Shown here: piece after piece, positions 30,294-43,368 of the stretch
How the letters are laid out: every line of letters starts with the position of its first letter
Numbering within the stretch: the first letter of the stretch is position 1
NCBI RefSeq assembly: GCF_000304475.1
Contig: NC_018945.1
Span: 434,001-498,000 of the forward strand
DNA from: Kazachstania africana CBS 2517
Lineage: Eukaryota; Ascomycota; Saccharomycetes; Saccharomycetales; Saccharomycetaceae
DNA: 64,000 nucleotides
Direction: 5' to 3'
The notes under the pieces: generated by a model
Told to the model about the DNA's origin: nothing
Databases searched by the model: none
Seen by the model: only the letters and a program-made list of their open reading frames with translations
Translations under genes and position numbers: made by a program

Positions 30294-33260
30294 ATGGTCC
30301 AAAATCCCTTCATGGTAGATCCAACGGTTGGATCTCCCACTAGATCTCCACAGAGACCTGGTCTTACAAGATTTCATACCAATAATAGTAGTAACTGGGA
30401 TCAACGTAGCTATGAAAGTTACGATGATGATAACTACAACTCAAATAATTTTCAGGGCTTACCTCATGCGGTGCCTCAATCTCCATCAAAAGCTGCTCTG
30501 AGATATTCCCCAGAACGTCGTCAAAGGACACAATTTTACCGTGATAGTAATCACGGTTCACCAGTTCACCCAAGCAGATATCCTACTAATATCCACGAAT
30601 CGCCAGTAAGGGGCAATGATGCAACTTTACAGCTGAGAGATGGTTCCAATCATGCATCTCCTTTACATCAAAAGTACAGTTACGAAAGAGTTCCTGTAAG
30701 AGATGACGATACTATGCCTATCATCAATAATGTTTTCGCAGATAGTTATCAACAAAGTAGTGAAGATCCTGTTTCTAGTTATTATTCAGAAAATATTCCA
30801 CCAAGTAAAAAGAGTAACAACTTATTCGGGACAGCATCGAGAGGTTTTTCGCAAGGATCAAGACTTACTATGTCTACTGGATCTACAGCAGCTTCTTATG
30901 AAGCTGAGAAATACCGTAAATCATTTGATGACAACTCAACCATAAACTCAGAAAATACATTTAATGAAACAAGATTTGAATTGAATCACCCGATTCGTAG
31001 AGACTATGTCAGACGTGCCAACTCAGAAAGCAAGAGAAGAGATATCCCACATGATGTAGCCCATAAAAAGGCAATGTTGAAGTTAGATAATCCAATTCCA
31101 AGAGGTTTGTTAGACACATTACCAAGAAGGGACAGTCCTGAGTTCACTGAAATGAGATACACTGCTTGTACAGTAGAGCCAGATGACTTTCTAGAGGAAG
31201 GATATTCCCTCAGATTTGCTGAAATGAATCGTGAGTGTCAAATTGTAGCATGTGTGACTATGTACAATGAAGACAAAATATCTTTAGCCAGAACAATCCA
31301 CTCTATAATGAAAAATGTCGCACATTTATGTAGCCGTCAGAAGTCTCAAGTTTGGGGGAAAGACAGCTGGAAAAAAGTTTCGGTTATTTTAGTTAGTGAT
31401 GGTAGAGCTAAAGTCAATCAGGGTGCATTAGATTATTTAGCCGCCTTGGGTGTCTATCAAGAAGATATGGCAAAGGCCTCTGTCAACGGTGATCCAGTTA
31501 AGGCACATATATTCGAATTGACAACACAGGTTTCCATTAATGCTGACCTTGACTATGTTTCAAAGGATATAGTTCCTGTCCAAATGGTCTTCTGTCTGAA
31601 AGAAGAAAATAAAAAGAAGATCAACTCTCATCGTTGGCTTTTTAATGCTTTTTGTCCTGTTTTACAGCCAAACGTTGTGATGTTAATTGATGTTGGTACC
31701 CGCTTGAATGATACTGCCGTTTATCATTTATGGAAGGCTTTTGATAATGACTCTAATGTGGCAGGTGCAGCTGGCCAAATTACAACTATGACTGGTAAGT
31801 ACGGTAAAAAGTTGTTGAATCCCCTCGTCGCTTCCCAAAATTTCGAATACAAAATGTCAAATATCTTAGACAAGCCCCTGGAAAGTCTTTTCGGTTATAT
31901 TACAGTTTTACCTGGTGCTCTTTCAGCTTATAGATATCGTGCTCTTCAGAATCATGCCGACGGAACTGGACCATTGAAGTCTTACTTTTTGGGGGAAACT
32001 CAAGAGGGTAGAGACCATGATGTTTTCACAGCAAATATGTATCTAGCAGAAGACAGGATTTTATGCTGGGAATTGGTTGCTAAGAGGGACGCAAAGTGGG
32101 TTCTTAAGTATGTCAAGGAAGCCACAGGTGAGACAGATGTTCCGGAAGATATTCCTGAATTTATTTCTCAAAGAAGACGTTGGTTAAATGGTGCGATGTT
32201 TGCTGCTCTTTATGCCCAATTGCATAGCTTCCAGATATGGAAGACAAGACATTCCATAACTCGTTTGATTTTCCTACAAATAGAATTCTTCTATCAATTT
32301 ATTCAAGGGATTTTTTCGTGGTTTTCTATTGCAAATTTGGTTTTAACTTTCTATTATCTAGCAGGATCTGTTAATAACGTTTTAAAACATGGCGATGTCT
32401 TATTCATATTTTTAAAATATCTGATATTTTGTGATTTGGCCAGTTTATTCATTATTTCTATGGGCAATAGACCACAAGGTGCCAAGCCTTTGTTTTTGAT
32501 ATCTATGATTATTTTAACTTTTTGTGCAATTTATTCATTGGTCTGTGGTTTTTACTTCGGGATCACTCAATTGGACTCAAAAGACACAAGTTCAGGGGCG
32601 GCTTTCAACATCATCGTGTCTATCTTATCGACATATGGTTTATATGTCTTTTCCTCTTTCATGTACTTAGACCCATGGCATATTTTTAGTTCCTCTATTC
32701 AATATTTCCTGACATTGCCTGCATTTACATGTACTTTGCAAATTTTTGCATTCTGCAATACTCATGACGTTTCTTGGGGTACTAAAGGTTCTCATGAACA
32801 ATCTAAACCATTGGCCAAGGCTATAGTTGTTCAAGGCCCAGATGGCAAGCAAATCGTTGAAACAGATTGGCCACAGGAAGTTGACAAAAAATACATGGAA
32901 ATTAAGAGCCGCTTGAAGGAGGTAGAGTTTGAAGAAAAGATTGTGGATGAGGCAGAGAAACAAAATGATTATTATAGAGATATAAGATCAAGAATTGTTA
33001 TGACTTGGATGCTTTCAAACTTGATTTTAATTATGGCTATAATTGAAATCTTCAAGCCGGAAAATACAAATAACGGATATCTGTTATTTATCTTATGGTC
33101 AGTTGCAGGCCTTGCATTATTTAGGTTCATTGGTTCTATGGGTTTCTTAGTCTTTAAATACGTAAGAATGCTTGTTAAGTACAAAAACAAGGCAGAAAAT
33201 CGTGGATCATGGGGCGTCAGAAATATCATGCCAACTATACCATTCAGTAACAAAGATTGA
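30294..33260 (+). CDS. CHS2: Chitin synthase II (primary septum)
   Basis: Makes the chitin of the primary septum during cytokinesis. The protein has 988 residues (963 in S. cerevisiae). The N-terminus [15 protein letters not shown] and [24 protein letters not shown] resembles Chs2 and has many SP/TP sites, matching the Cdk1 control of Chs2 export from the ER. The catalytic core includes [73 protein letters not shown] and SQRRRWLNG (near 626). Then come about six membrane helices with [18 protein letters not shown] and [13 protein letters not shown]2 and SCO1 are neighbours in S. cerevisiae also. Confidence 0.98.
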   Translation: MVQNPFMVDPTVGSPTRSPQRPGLTRFHTNNSSNWDQRSYESYDDDNYNSNNFQGLPHAVPQSPSKAALRYSPERRQRTQFYRDSNHGSPVHPSRYPTNIHESPVRGNDATLQLRDGSNHASPLHQKYSYERVPVRDDDTMPIINNVFADSYQQSSEDPVSSYYSENIPPSKKSNNLFGTASRGFSQGSRLTMSTGSTAASYEAEKYRKSFDDNSTINSENTFNETRFELNHPIRRDYVRRANSESKRRDIPHDVAHKKAMLKLDNPIPRGLLDTLPRRDSPEFTEMRYTACTVEPDDFLEEGYSLRFAEMNRECQIVACVTMYNEDKISLARTIHSIMKNVAHLCSRQKSQVWGKDSWKKVSVILVSDGRAKVNQGALDYLAALGVYQEDMAKASVNGDPVKAHIFELTTQVSINADLDYVSKDIVPVQMVFCLKEENKKKINSHRWLFNAFCPVLQPNVVMLIDVGTRLNDTAVYHLWKAFDNDSNVAGAAGQITTMTGKYGKKLLNPLVASQNFEYKMSNILDKPLESLFGYITVLPGALSAYRYRALQNHADGTGPLKSYFLGETQEGRDHDVFTANMYLAEDRILCWELVAKRDAKWVLKYVKEATGETDVPEDIPEFISQRRRWLNGAMFAALYAQLHSFQIWKTRHSITRLIFLQIEFFYQFIQGIFSWFSIANLVLTFYYLAGSVNNVLKHGDVLFIFLKYLIFCDLASLFIISMGNRPQGAKPLFLISMIILTFCAIYSLVCGFYFGITQLDSKDTSSGAAFNIIVSILSTYGLYVFSSFMYLDPWHIFSSSIQYFLTLPAFTCTLQIFAFCNTHDVSWGTKGSHEQSKPLAKAIVVQGPDGKQIVETDWPQEVDKKYMEIKSRLKEVEFEEKIVDEAEKQNDYYRDIRSRIVMTWMLSNLILIMAIIEIFKPENTNNGYLLFILWSVAGLALFRFIGSMGFLVFKYVRMLVKYKNKAENRGSWGVRNIMPTIPFSNKD

Positions 33261-33469
33261 TATTAATATCAGAAAATGGCAATCATTGAAATACCATCCA
33301 ACTTTTTTTTGCCATTCCTTGTATAGTTGTTGTGTAGGATATTGTATATAATTTTAAGAACTTTCAGCACATGAAATATCTCTAGCCGATTCTCTTCGTT
33401 AAAGGGGATTAGAAAAAAGATAGAACGGAAAACAATCACTTTCAAGCCTCGATGAGAAGCATAAGGAAC

Positions 33470-33973
33470 ATGACAAACTTGAAGTATGTGAAGGGAGATA
33501 TCTTAAAAAAAACCAGTTATCCACGTCTGTTAATACATTCCTGTAACTGTAATGGGTCATGGGGCGGTGGTATAGCCTACCAATTGGCAGTAAATTATCC
33601 ATTGGCTGAACGGGAATATGTAGGCTTATGTGAGGAAAATGGATCTGATTTATTAGGCAAGTGTAAACTAATACCTAGTTATACCGATGATAATCTGATC
33701 ATTGCTTGTCTTTTCACGTCTAGCTATGGTGGGTCTTCTCATGACAGTGCAGAAAGTATTTTAAAGTACACTAAACAAGCACTAGATGATTTATCGAGTA
33801 TCCGCTTATCATCGAAAGTTGTCTTGACCTCAAAGACTGGTAAGCAGATCAGAGATTACAACCTAGAGATGCCAAAAATAAATAGTGGAATATTTGGAGT
33901 TCCTTGGAAGCATACTGAAGAATTATTAAGGGCATACAAAAATGAAATGAACTTCACAGTATATGTCTTGTAG
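33470..33973 (+). CDS. POA1: ADP-ribose 1''-phosphate phosphatase (macrodomain)
   Basis: Dephosphorylates ADP-ribose 1''-phosphate, a by-product of tRNA splicing. From the chosen ATG the protein has 167 residues (177 in S. cerevisiae). It is a single macrodomain: [10 protein letters not shown], the loop [18 protein letters not shown] that binds ADP-ribose, [25 protein letters not shown] and [17 protein letters not shown]. The longer frame starts six codons upstream at 33452; the chosen start [12 protein letters not shown] aligns with the S. cerevisiae protein. It is convergent with CHS3. Confidence 0.93.
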   Translation: MTNLKYVKGDILKKTSYPRLLIHSCNCNGSWGGGIAYQLAVNYPLAEREYVGLCEENGSDLLGKCKLIPSYTDDNLIIACLFTSSYGGSSHDSAESILKYTKQALDDLSSIRLSSKVVLTSKTGKQIRDYNLEMPKINSGIFGVPWKHTEELLRAYKNEMNFTVYVL

Positions 33974-33985
33974 ATCCTTTTAGAA

Positions 33986-34096
33986 ATGAGAAAATTGTTT
34001 AGTTTTGATGACTCTGTGATCAATGATGCTAAAGAAAAAGTAGATTTTAAAAAATTTATGTATGATTTATATAAAGAGTTATGTCACGCACATTAG
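33986..34096 (+). other. 36-codon open frame between POA1 and CHS3, doubtful gene
   Basis: An ATG-to-TAG frame of 36 codons starts 13 bp after the POA1 stop and ends 12 bp before the CHS3 stop. The peptide begins MRKLFSFDDSV and is charged, with no signal or membrane segment. I do not recognise it. It may be chance or a micropeptide; it overlaps the convergent 3' ends. Confidence 0.15.
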
Positions 34097-34107
34097 CAGA
34101 CAGCACT

Positions 34108-37100
34108 CTATGCAAAAAGTCGACTAGTTTCATCTTCGTCGATATTACTTGATCTAGATATTCTCTCTTCTCTTTCAAACTCTCTCCAAGTCCTCATTTT
34201 GATCTTAGAATGGTCAAAATCACCCTCCACTTCATCATGGCTAGACCCTTTACCATCACCCGCAACCGTTCTTGTATCACCCCAGGAGAAATCATCAAAT
34301 TTCCAGTATGCATAGGATGGTAATAACAAATTCCAGATAGGCAATGCACATATATAAATGGCCATCCACATAAGATATGACGCACGAGTAGCAGTGAGTA
34401 TAACAATCAAACCAGGTAATCCTAAAACAACAGCAAGCAGAACTAATGTTAAAATTGGAGTGGGATGGCTAACAATGGCAGCAATAATGACATATACCGT
34501 AAAACAGATTGCAACTGGTAATACCATGGTACCAATTAATTCAATCCCAATGACAAATTGCATAGAAAAACAGAACGTACCACATAAATCTCTTATTAAT
34601 AGAAGTTCGAATAAATTATGGACGGTAGAGTTGATCCAACGACGGCGTTGTGACATCAAAACTTTCAGGGTATTCGGGACAACAGTTTTACAAGCTGCTT
34701 TAGGGACAAAAACCTGTTTTCTTTTTGGAAAAGTTCTCAACATTAGAGATGATAAATATCTATCTTCACCTAATAGTAACAGATTCTTCTTATGCAATGT
34801 GTCGGTGACATTATCAGAATATCTCTCAACAATGTCAGGATTGGCTAATATTGGAACCCAGTATCCACTTGAACCCTTTGGAGCCTTAATTCTGTAAAGT
34901 GAAAAACATCCTGGCAAACAGGTTACAGAGCCGAATACAGATTCGAAAGCTTTAGACTGATGATGGGATATAAAGTACTCAAATACTTGAATGGCTGTGA
35001 CCCATGATTCGGATTTGTTTGCAATCTTGGTTTCACCACAAAGACCCATAATTGTTTGATCTTTAACCATTTCAGCAATCATATGTGTCAATGAATCTGG
35101 GAAAACTTTGGTATCGGCGTCAACCATCAGAACAGTTTCGTAAAAATCAGCCATCAACCCTGTAATTTGCCATATATTTTTCAAAAGTTGAAATTCCAAC
35201 TCTGTCATTCTCTCATCAAAAGTTATCTTCTGTAAAAAGGACATTAATATAACTTGTGAATCACGCTTACCTCTGTTACCAGGCTTAGCAGAACCTTGTT
35301 CATCTGGGGTACCGCACTTAACTATAGTAATAACAGGAACACGCTGTTGCATTTCTGGTGGCACAGTTGAGTCATTGTACTTATAGAAACCAGCATATAT
35401 CTTTGCCATATTATGTCTTTTAGAACCTGAAGTAACCGCCACATATGAATATGGCTTGACATCCTGAGGATCTACTACGAAGTCATCCATCATACTTAGA
35501 GCAATTTCAGGCGTACTTCTATCATTACCTGAACCTTTCACTAGCCCATCACAGACGATCATTAGTAATTTGTGGGAGTTTGGATAATCAGTTGTTGCTA
35601 GGGAATCCAGCGTTGTCCTTAAACCATGCTCATCTTCTGAATAACAGGTGACAAAGCAAAGAGTGTGAATTAGTGGGAAGTCATAGGGCATGTATCCTAG
35701 TGGCGGTTGCTGAACAATGTCTGGATGTATAATGGTGGTATCTAGATTTTGGGTCTTTAAATTTCCTGGTGTGGGTAATAATGTTGTACTATTCCAGAGC
35801 TCTGAGGTGGAGCGAAATAACCCAGATGTTGCAAAATCATTGGAAGGAATGTCGGTCGCAGTATTCAGCTTCCATACATTTTGTGTGCTCATAGTTACCA
35901 TGCCGTTGTAGGAGCCTGCTGAATCTGGCGCAAAGTCAGACGCAGAATTGAGATCAATAGTAGATTCAGCCAAATTTAGCGCAATTGAGCCACGCTTCTT
36001 CAACATGTCAAGCGTTGATGCGCGCCTGTCCTTCCTTGAAGCTTTGTCGATTGGTCTCAGAGAAGTAGGAACTTTCTTAATGGGACCCTGAGAATAGATA
36101 TCGCGAGACCAGTCCTCTATGTTATTCATGTGTCTTTCCATTGTTTTGTTATCTATTGGGAAAGCACCTTGCTTCCTGGCAACACCCCAACGAAAGTAGC
36201 AGGCAATTAAAAACTTTATAATAACCACGGCGAGAACCAATATCAAAGAAACGTATAAAACAACGTCTGAGGCAATACAGCCAATAGTCTTTGAGTCAAC
36301 TTCACCGACTTTGATAATTTCACTCAGGCATTGGGCAACCTTTCTGTCGTGACCATTTGACAAAATTAATGATAAATCATAACCCTGTAAATTTGACTTT
36401 TTTAACTCATCAAATAGGAGAGGATAGTCTACTTGATAAGTTTCTAACCAGTTCAATAAATCCAGATCTAAAACATGACCATTGTAAACAACTAGATTTC
36501 TCGAGGAGTTTCTGACACTTTCCCAAGTATAATAAATATCCGCGTAGCTCTTCATTTTATAGTATGCATTCCTTTCAGATTCTGTCGTGTGGCAGCCCCA
36601 GCCAGCATAATTTATAGTGGTAAAGTTTGGAGTCGAAGAACCGTCTTCTTTCATTAATCTACAGGGAAAATACCACGCCAAATCATTATCATCGTCGTGA
36701 GGAATAGTACAATTGCTTTTTGGTGTGATTAAATCACGACAATTACCATTAACATTCTGAAATAGAAAGGTTGCTTGATATCCAGCGGCATCCCAGGGAC
36801 CATAAACTGTATTATCCTTCACTTCTAAGTCACTACCCTCTGTTAATGATCCATTAAATGTGTAAGCCTTACCATTTATGGTAACATATCCTGTATCCAT
36901 TTCGGTACTTTTTATACGAGGACCTGAAGTGTTGCAAACAGTCCTTGTGAAACCAAATGTGATGTAGGCTACAATAGCCCCCATATATAAAGTAACAGAT
37001 ATTAAGGCAATTTTTTCTCTCCAAGCCATTTGTCTTTCTTTCTTTTTCATACCAAAGAGAGCTAATATTGGACCAGGTGCCCAACATGTAATAATGTAAC

Positions 37101-37548
37101 AATATAGTTTCCACATAGAAAATGAGTTATCTGGTTTTCTTGTTAAAGTTGTGGGCTTAAAGTGTGGTCTTAAATTGTCAGTATTGTCCAAATTTTCATC
37201 TCCAAAGCGTCCATTTGAAAGATTTTGCAGTGGATAACCTTCTGAATCTTGCTTTGAGGTCTTAGATATTCTACTCTGTGTACTTTTATTGGACTTTATT
37301 GAGCCAAGGTTTCTGCCTATAGCGGGGTCCACACCGGTAGTAGACGGCTGCACGCTCAGGTGACTTTGCTGTTGCTTCGTCACCCTGGCATAATGAAAAT
37401 GTGGGTTATTTGGATTATTAAATCTGTTTCTTTCAGGCCTCACGAGAGAACCCTGCCTATGTACACCATGTTGTCTATTGTTTGATCTTGACCGTAAGAG
37501 CGCCTCGTCATCATTTTCGATATAAAGATAATGATCGTCTTCTTCCAT
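34108..37548 (-). CDS. CHS3: Chitin synthase III (cell-wall chitin)
   Basis: Makes most cell-wall and bud-neck chitin and cycles between chitosomes and the plasma membrane. The protein has 1146 residues (1165 in S. cerevisiae). A cytosolic N-terminus is followed by two membrane helices (about 148-205), a large loop, a third helix (about 428-450), and the glycosyltransferase-2 domain. Motifs are VMVDADTKVFPDSL, VTCLPGCFSLYRIKAP, LLLGEDRYLSSLMLRTFPKRK and MSQRRRWINSTVHNL (near 965). Several C-terminal helices follow, then a tail ending RISRSSNIDEDETSRLFA. It keeps the CHS3-POA1 convergent pairing seen in S. cerevisiae, but the pair lies in the opposite order relative to GAL1. Confidence 0.98.
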   Translation of the reverse strand: MEEDDHYLYIENDDEALLRSRSNNRQHGVHRQGSLVRPERNRFNNPNNPHFHYARVTKQQQSHLSVQPSTTGVDPAIGRNLGSIKSNKSTQSRISKTSKQDSEGYPLQNLSNGRFGDENLDNTDNLRPHFKPTTLTRKPDNSFSMWKLYCYIITCWAPGPILALFGMKKKERQMAWREKIALISVTLYMGAIVAYITFGFTRTVCNTSGPRIKSTEMDTGYVTINGKAYTFNGSLTEGSDLEVKDNTVYGPWDAAGYQATFLFQNVNGNCRDLITPKSNCTIPHDDDNDLAWYFPCRLMKEDGSSTPNFTTINYAGWGCHTTESERNAYYKMKSYADIYYTWESVRNSSRNLVVYNGHVLDLDLLNWLETYQVDYPLLFDELKKSNLQGYDLSLILSNGHDRKVAQCLSEIIKVGEVDSKTIGCIASDVVLYVSLILVLAVVIIKFLIACYFRWGVARKQGAFPIDNKTMERHMNNIEDWSRDIYSQGPIKKVPTSLRPIDKASRKDRRASTLDMLKKRGSIALNLAESTIDLNSASDFAPDSAGSYNGMVTMSTQNVWKLNTATDIPSNDFATSGLFRSTSELWNSTTLLPTPGNLKTQNLDTTIIHPDIVQQPPLGYMPYDFPLIHTLCFVTCYSEDEHGLRTTLDSLATTDYPNSHKLLMIVCDGLVKGSGNDRSTPEIALSMMDDFVVDPQDVKPYSYVAVTSGSKRHNMAKIYAGFYKYNDSTVPPEMQQRVPVITIVKCGTPDEQGSAKPGNRGKRDSQVILMSFLQKITFDERMTELEFQLLKNIWQITGLMADFYETVLMVDADTKVFPDSLTHMIAEMVKDQTIMGLCGETKIANKSESWVTAIQVFEYFISHHQSKAFESVFGSVTCLPGCFSLYRIKAPKGSSGYWVPILANPDIVERYSDNVTDTLHKKNLLLLGEDRYLSSLMLRTFPKRKQVFVPKAACKTVVPNTLKVLMSQRRRWINSTVHNLFELLLIRDLCGTFCFSMQFVIGIELIGTMVLPVAICFTVYVIIAAIVSHPTPILTLVLLAVVLGLPGLIVILTATRASYLMWMAIYICALPIWNLLLPSYAYWKFDDFSWGDTRTVAGDGKGSSHDEVEGDFDHSKIKMRTWREFEREERISRSSNIDEDETSRLFA

Positions 37549-37877
37549 AGCAAATCACCCGTTTTGATGTCACAATATCGACTAAATGTGTTTGCAAGAT
37601 GATATTATAGGCTTTTTATGTTCCTGATCTCAAGAAAAGATCAATCAATTGTTTTCTCGACTTATTTTTAGATGGTGAAAAATATGTCAGGTATATAAGC
37701 ATTTTGCCAAATCGGGAAAATTCTGATTTCGAGCGCGATGGATCAAACTGACAATCGAACTTTTAAAAAAACTAATCAGAGTAGGTAATAAAACAGGAAG
37801 TCATATATTCATATTCTGTCTACAGTTTATCTTCATTACTTAAAAAGTATACATTTACATAACGTTTCATGAAAAGA
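37549..37877. other. CHS3 promoter and GAL1 3' flank
   Basis: About 330 bp upstream of CHS3 and downstream of GAL1. It is AT-rich; I see no gene and no strong factor site. Confidence 0.45.
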
Positions 37878-39449
37878 TCATAATTGGTATAAGCAACTAC
37901 CTAAGACCGGCTTAGAGACGATAAGAGCTTCGTTTAATTTTTCTTCAGAGATTTCTGGGAACTTAACCTTATAGTATTGGTCAATCAAAGCTTTCTTTAC
38001 CTTTTCGACATTAGCACTTGGGACTAAATGGACGGTACAACCACCCCAACCAGCACCGGTCAAACGGGAACCGTAAGAACCATTTTCTAGAGCAATAGTA
38101 CAGATTTGATCGATTTCTGGACAAGAACATTCGTATAATTTGTTGCATGACTCTTGGGATTGGTTCATCAAGGAACCGAATTGTTGGAAGAAATCTGCGT
38201 CACTTTCAAACTTAGAACTGGTCATAACAGTTAAAGCCTTCAAGACTCTCAATGATTCAGCGTAGACATGCTTTGCTCTTTGGTATAACTTTAAAACTTG
38301 GAATCTAACTGGGAAAGTAGTTAAGTAGTCCTTGGTAAATTCTTCACGAGAACATTTCAAGTCCTTAGCAGCCTCGTCGACGCTGTAACCATCCTTCTTG
38401 GCAGCAAAAGTTTCTTCGACTAATTCTAACATCTTTGTTAAACGTTCAATACCAGTAGCAACATCACCATCCCATTTCTTGGCGTTATGGTACTTGGCGT
38501 AGTAAGCATCCATGAAGTCTCTTAAGTTACCCTTGTTCAAACTTGAAGAACCTTCATGTTCAACACGAACACCATATTTAGCACCTAAGATGTTGGCAGC
38601 AGCAGTAACTTCAACAACTCTTAAGTTATAGTTGGTTGGGCCAGTTTCAACCTTGTTGGAAACGACTAAAGTGTTGGCAATAACGAAACCAACATCGCTG
38701 TTCTTCAAAGTTGGGAACTTGAATGGAGTAGCCTTTAGTTCTGGCTTGAATTCAACGTATAAGGCGTTATTTTCTTCACCACAAACGGAAGCGGATTGAT
38801 CCATACCACCGTTGTTGACACCGACTAAATGTTCAGCTGGAACAGTAATACGGGTCAAATCTTTCTTGGTCATCTTGTAAGATGAACCCATGTTAGCCTT
38901 GACGACAGCTAGGGCAACGGCACAAATGAAAGCAGCGGATGAGGATAAACCACTACCAGTTGGGACGTTACCTTCACAGAAGACTTGTAGACCAGCTAAT
39001 GGAGCCTTTTCGAACTTTTCTGGAGCAATGTCCTTTAGGAATTCTTGAGCAACGTATAAACCACACTTGAAATAGTTGGACCAGTCAGAGATAGATGGGT
39101 CGATTTCAACATAAGAACCGTCTAATGGTAAATCGAATTTTCTTTGAGCAAAACGTTCATCGGCATTAGTTAAAGTAATGGATGGATTTCTGTCTTCCAA
39201 AACTTTGACGGCACATAACATGTCAATATCGATGGCTAATGGTAAGACTGAGAAATCAGCATAGTCGATATGTTCACCAATTAAGTTGACTCTACCTGGG
39301 GATCTTGAGACAAAGTCTGGCTTAGCATCGTAAGCTTGTTCGAATTTTTTGATGATAGCTGGACACTTATCAGCTAATTGCCTTGGTAGATCTTTGGATT
39401 GTGAGTTGAACTCTGGGACGAGTGTGCTTGAGTTGTGTTCGACAGTCAT
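37878..39449 (-). CDS. GAL1: Galactokinase
   Basis: Phosphorylates galactose to galactose 1-phosphate in the Leloir pathway. The protein has 523 residues (528 in S. cerevisiae Gal1). GHMP-kinase motifs: [19 protein letters not shown] (near 53-71), [15 protein letters not shown] (near 158-172) and [12 protein letters not shown] (near 460-471). The Ser-Ala pair in GLSSSAAF, which is absent from the inducer paralogue Gal3, is present, so it should be an active kinase. If no GAL3 exists, it may also act as the galactose sensor that binds Gal80, as Gal1 does in K. lactis. It is divergent from GAL10 across a promoter with Gal4 sites. Strong codon bias. Confidence 0.97.
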   Translation of the reverse strand: MTVEHNSSTLVPEFNSQSKDLPRQLADKCPAIIKKFEQAYDAKPDFVSRSPGRVNLIGEHIDYADFSVLPLAIDIDMLCAVKVLEDRNPSITLTNADERFAQRKFDLPLDGSYVEIDPSISDWSNYFKCGLYVAQEFLKDIAPEKFEKAPLAGLQVFCEGNVPTGSGLSSSAAFICAVALAVVKANMGSSYKMTKKDLTRITVPAEHLVGVNNGGMDQSASVCGEENNALYVEFKPELKATPFKFPTLKNSDVGFVIANTLVVSNKVETGPTNYNLRVVEVTAAANILGAKYGVRVEHEGSSSLNKGNLRDFMDAYYAKYHNAKKWDGDVATGIERLTKMLELVEETFAAKKDGYSVDEAAKDLKCSREEFTKDYLTTFPVRFQVLKLYQRAKHVYAESLRVLKALTVMTSSKFESDADFFQQFGSLMNQSQESCNKLYECSCPEIDQICTIALENGSYGSRLTGAGWGGCTVHLVPSANVEKVKKALIDQYYKVKFPEISEEKLNEALIVSKPVLGSCLYQL

Positions 39450-40020
39450 TGAGGCTAGTGTGTTTGTTTTTTGTTCTTTTCTTTGTTTTGAAATGTTACA
39501 CTTATCTTATGAAATAGAAGTTGAACAAATGATAAAAGGTGTCGTGAAATACTCAACCTTTATATAGTTTTTGAGAGGTAATATCATAAAGGGGGGTCTC
39601 GAATTAATAGAGGACACATTCTTGGGATCATGACTACTTCGACTGTAGATACGAAAACAAGTTACTCGGAGCACTCGCTACCATAAAGTGTGGGGTAAGA
39701 TTCGGGAGGGACAGGGCCACAAGCAGTACTTTCGAACAAGCAATGGTACTACAGAATAAACGTCGGAAGACTGTGTCCCATGGCCAGTTCGAAAACTGTT
39801 CCTACTTCGAAGTACTGCAAAGTTGACAGGATCGAAAGAATAAACAAAGACGAAAAAGCAAAAAAAAGAAACCACAGACATGGAGTTGTGCTACCTTGCC
39901 CCACTACCATTTTCTGCACTACGGCATCACTTGGGTAGTTTTATAATGTTTGTTGGCTAGTGCCCCTTCCTGTCACTCATCAATTCAAGAGCTCTGTAAA
40001 GTCCAGCATCGGGAAGGCCA

Positions 40021-40037
40021 CGGACCACATCCCTCCG
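40021..40037. promoter_or_regulatory. Gal4-binding site (UASg) 1
   Basis: CGGACCACATCCCTCCG matches CGG-N11-CCG exactly. It lies 270 bp upstream of the GAL10 ATG and 572 bp upstream of the GAL1 ATG. Confidence 0.85.
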
Positions 40038-40055
40038 AATCATAGTAATTTCAAT

Positions 40056-40072
40056 CGGACGACAACTTTCCG
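40056..40072. promoter_or_regulatory. Gal4-binding site (UASg) 2
   Basis: CGGACGACAACTTTCCG matches CGG-N11-CCG exactly. It starts 35 bp after site 1, close enough for cooperative binding of two Gal4 dimers. Confidence 0.85.
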
Positions 40073-40297
40073 AACATAAAAAAGGAACCAAGTTCCTAAG
40101 AAGTTATTCTCTCGAAACAAGGCAAAAAATCTGTTGATGCATAATCGTTTTCATTATCCGTCTTTAATAGAATGGTAAATTCCATATAAATAGAAGGGGC
40201 TCTTTTTAACATGTCTCTTTATTGGAATGACTATTTAAGTGTAGTCAGCACTGACAGGTATTGTCAAATAAAGCAACAAAAAAATATCAAAAAATAA

Positions 40298-42415
<2,118 letters not shown>

Positions 42416-43197
42416 TTTCAAGAAATTATGAACTGCCCTTATGCCATTTTATGATAAAAAGAAAATAATAAATAACTACGTAACTTTTATATTATAAATG
42501 TTCCAAAACGATAAAAGGACTTTTTCAACTTTGTCTTGATTAGATGCATTTTTGCCGTAAGTGAAACTTGTGTGATGTCTACTATGACACTTATCAGCGC
42601 GCTTGTTACAATTTTGGACCAGCGGTACATGTTTTTAGTTTCAAGCTGTTTCTCAGGCACAAACTGAAACTCTTGTCCATTCAATTCTGGGGCTCACGGG
42701 AAAAAATCTAGGCTCCCAATTTAGTTTTGCACTTCCACTTTTTAGCTTATCATTCTTTGCTGGCAGCCTGTTTGATAATACACATTTCTTCTGTCAAATC
42801 TAGAACAAGCATCACCTGAATAATCTTGTATTCTCTGAATAGATGCAGCATATAAAGTTCCTAAAATCAGGATTTTGAATTTAGGTAAGATATTTTGGTG
42901 GAATAAACTATGCGACATGGAAATAGTTATTGGTGGTCTTCATTTAGGTTCTATATAAGGTGTTTCGAGTCGGTCAACTCGTTAGTACAATCCTCAGAAA
43001 GTACCGCATTACCTTCTCCACAAAAAAATCATTTTTAATTCAAAAATAGATCCATTTCTATCTCATAGCACTCAAAGATATCTAAATAAGTTCGTTCTTC
43101 ATGTGCCCTGAGTTGTGCATTGAGTGCTGATTAAAAGAGTGGAGTATATTTTTATATTCTTATAAGGATCAAATTTTCAAAGAAACTGGAAAAGTAT
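42416..43197. other. GAL10 3' flank to tRNA-Ser, synteny breakpoint
   Basis: About 780 bp without a gene. No GAL7 remnant, LTR or snoRNA boxes are evident. It separates right-arm genes (GAL10) from centromere-proximal left-arm genes (RPT2). Confidence 0.5.
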
Positions 43198-43279
43198 GGC
43201 AACTTGGCCGAGTGGTTAAGGCGAAAGATTAGAAATCTTTTGGGCTCTGCCCGCGCAGGTTCGAGTCCTGCAGTTGTCG
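43198..43279 (+). tRNA. tRNA-Ser (anticodon AGA)
   Basis: 82-nt class II tRNA without intron. Acceptor GGCAACT pairs with AGTTGTC, followed by discriminator G. The A box is TGGCCGAGTGG and the B box GGTTCGAGTCC. The anticodon arm AAAGATTAGAAATCTTT presents AGA, reading UCU/UCC serine codons. The long variable arm TGGGCTCTGCCCGC is typical of tRNA-Ser. A T-rich Pol III terminator follows from 43284. Confidence 0.97.
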
Positions 43280-43359
43280 TTATATTTTTCATTATTTTTT
43301 TTCTTGCGATTACGATGGTATTTTTCATAGCATCAACTATTTTCCTTATTTGAAAGAAC

Positions 43360-43368
43360 GGTGGCAAA
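43360..43368 (+). promoter_or_regulatory. PACE (Rpn4) site upstream of RPT2
   Basis: GGTGGCAAA is an exact proteasome-associated control element, 91 bp upstream of the RPT2 ATG. It is the binding site of Rpn4, whose gene is also in this window. Confidence 0.88.

Noticed and set aside
42981..42987. Reverse TACTAAC branch-point sequence suggesting an intron
   Set aside because: No GTATGT-type donor or exon is seen on that strand.
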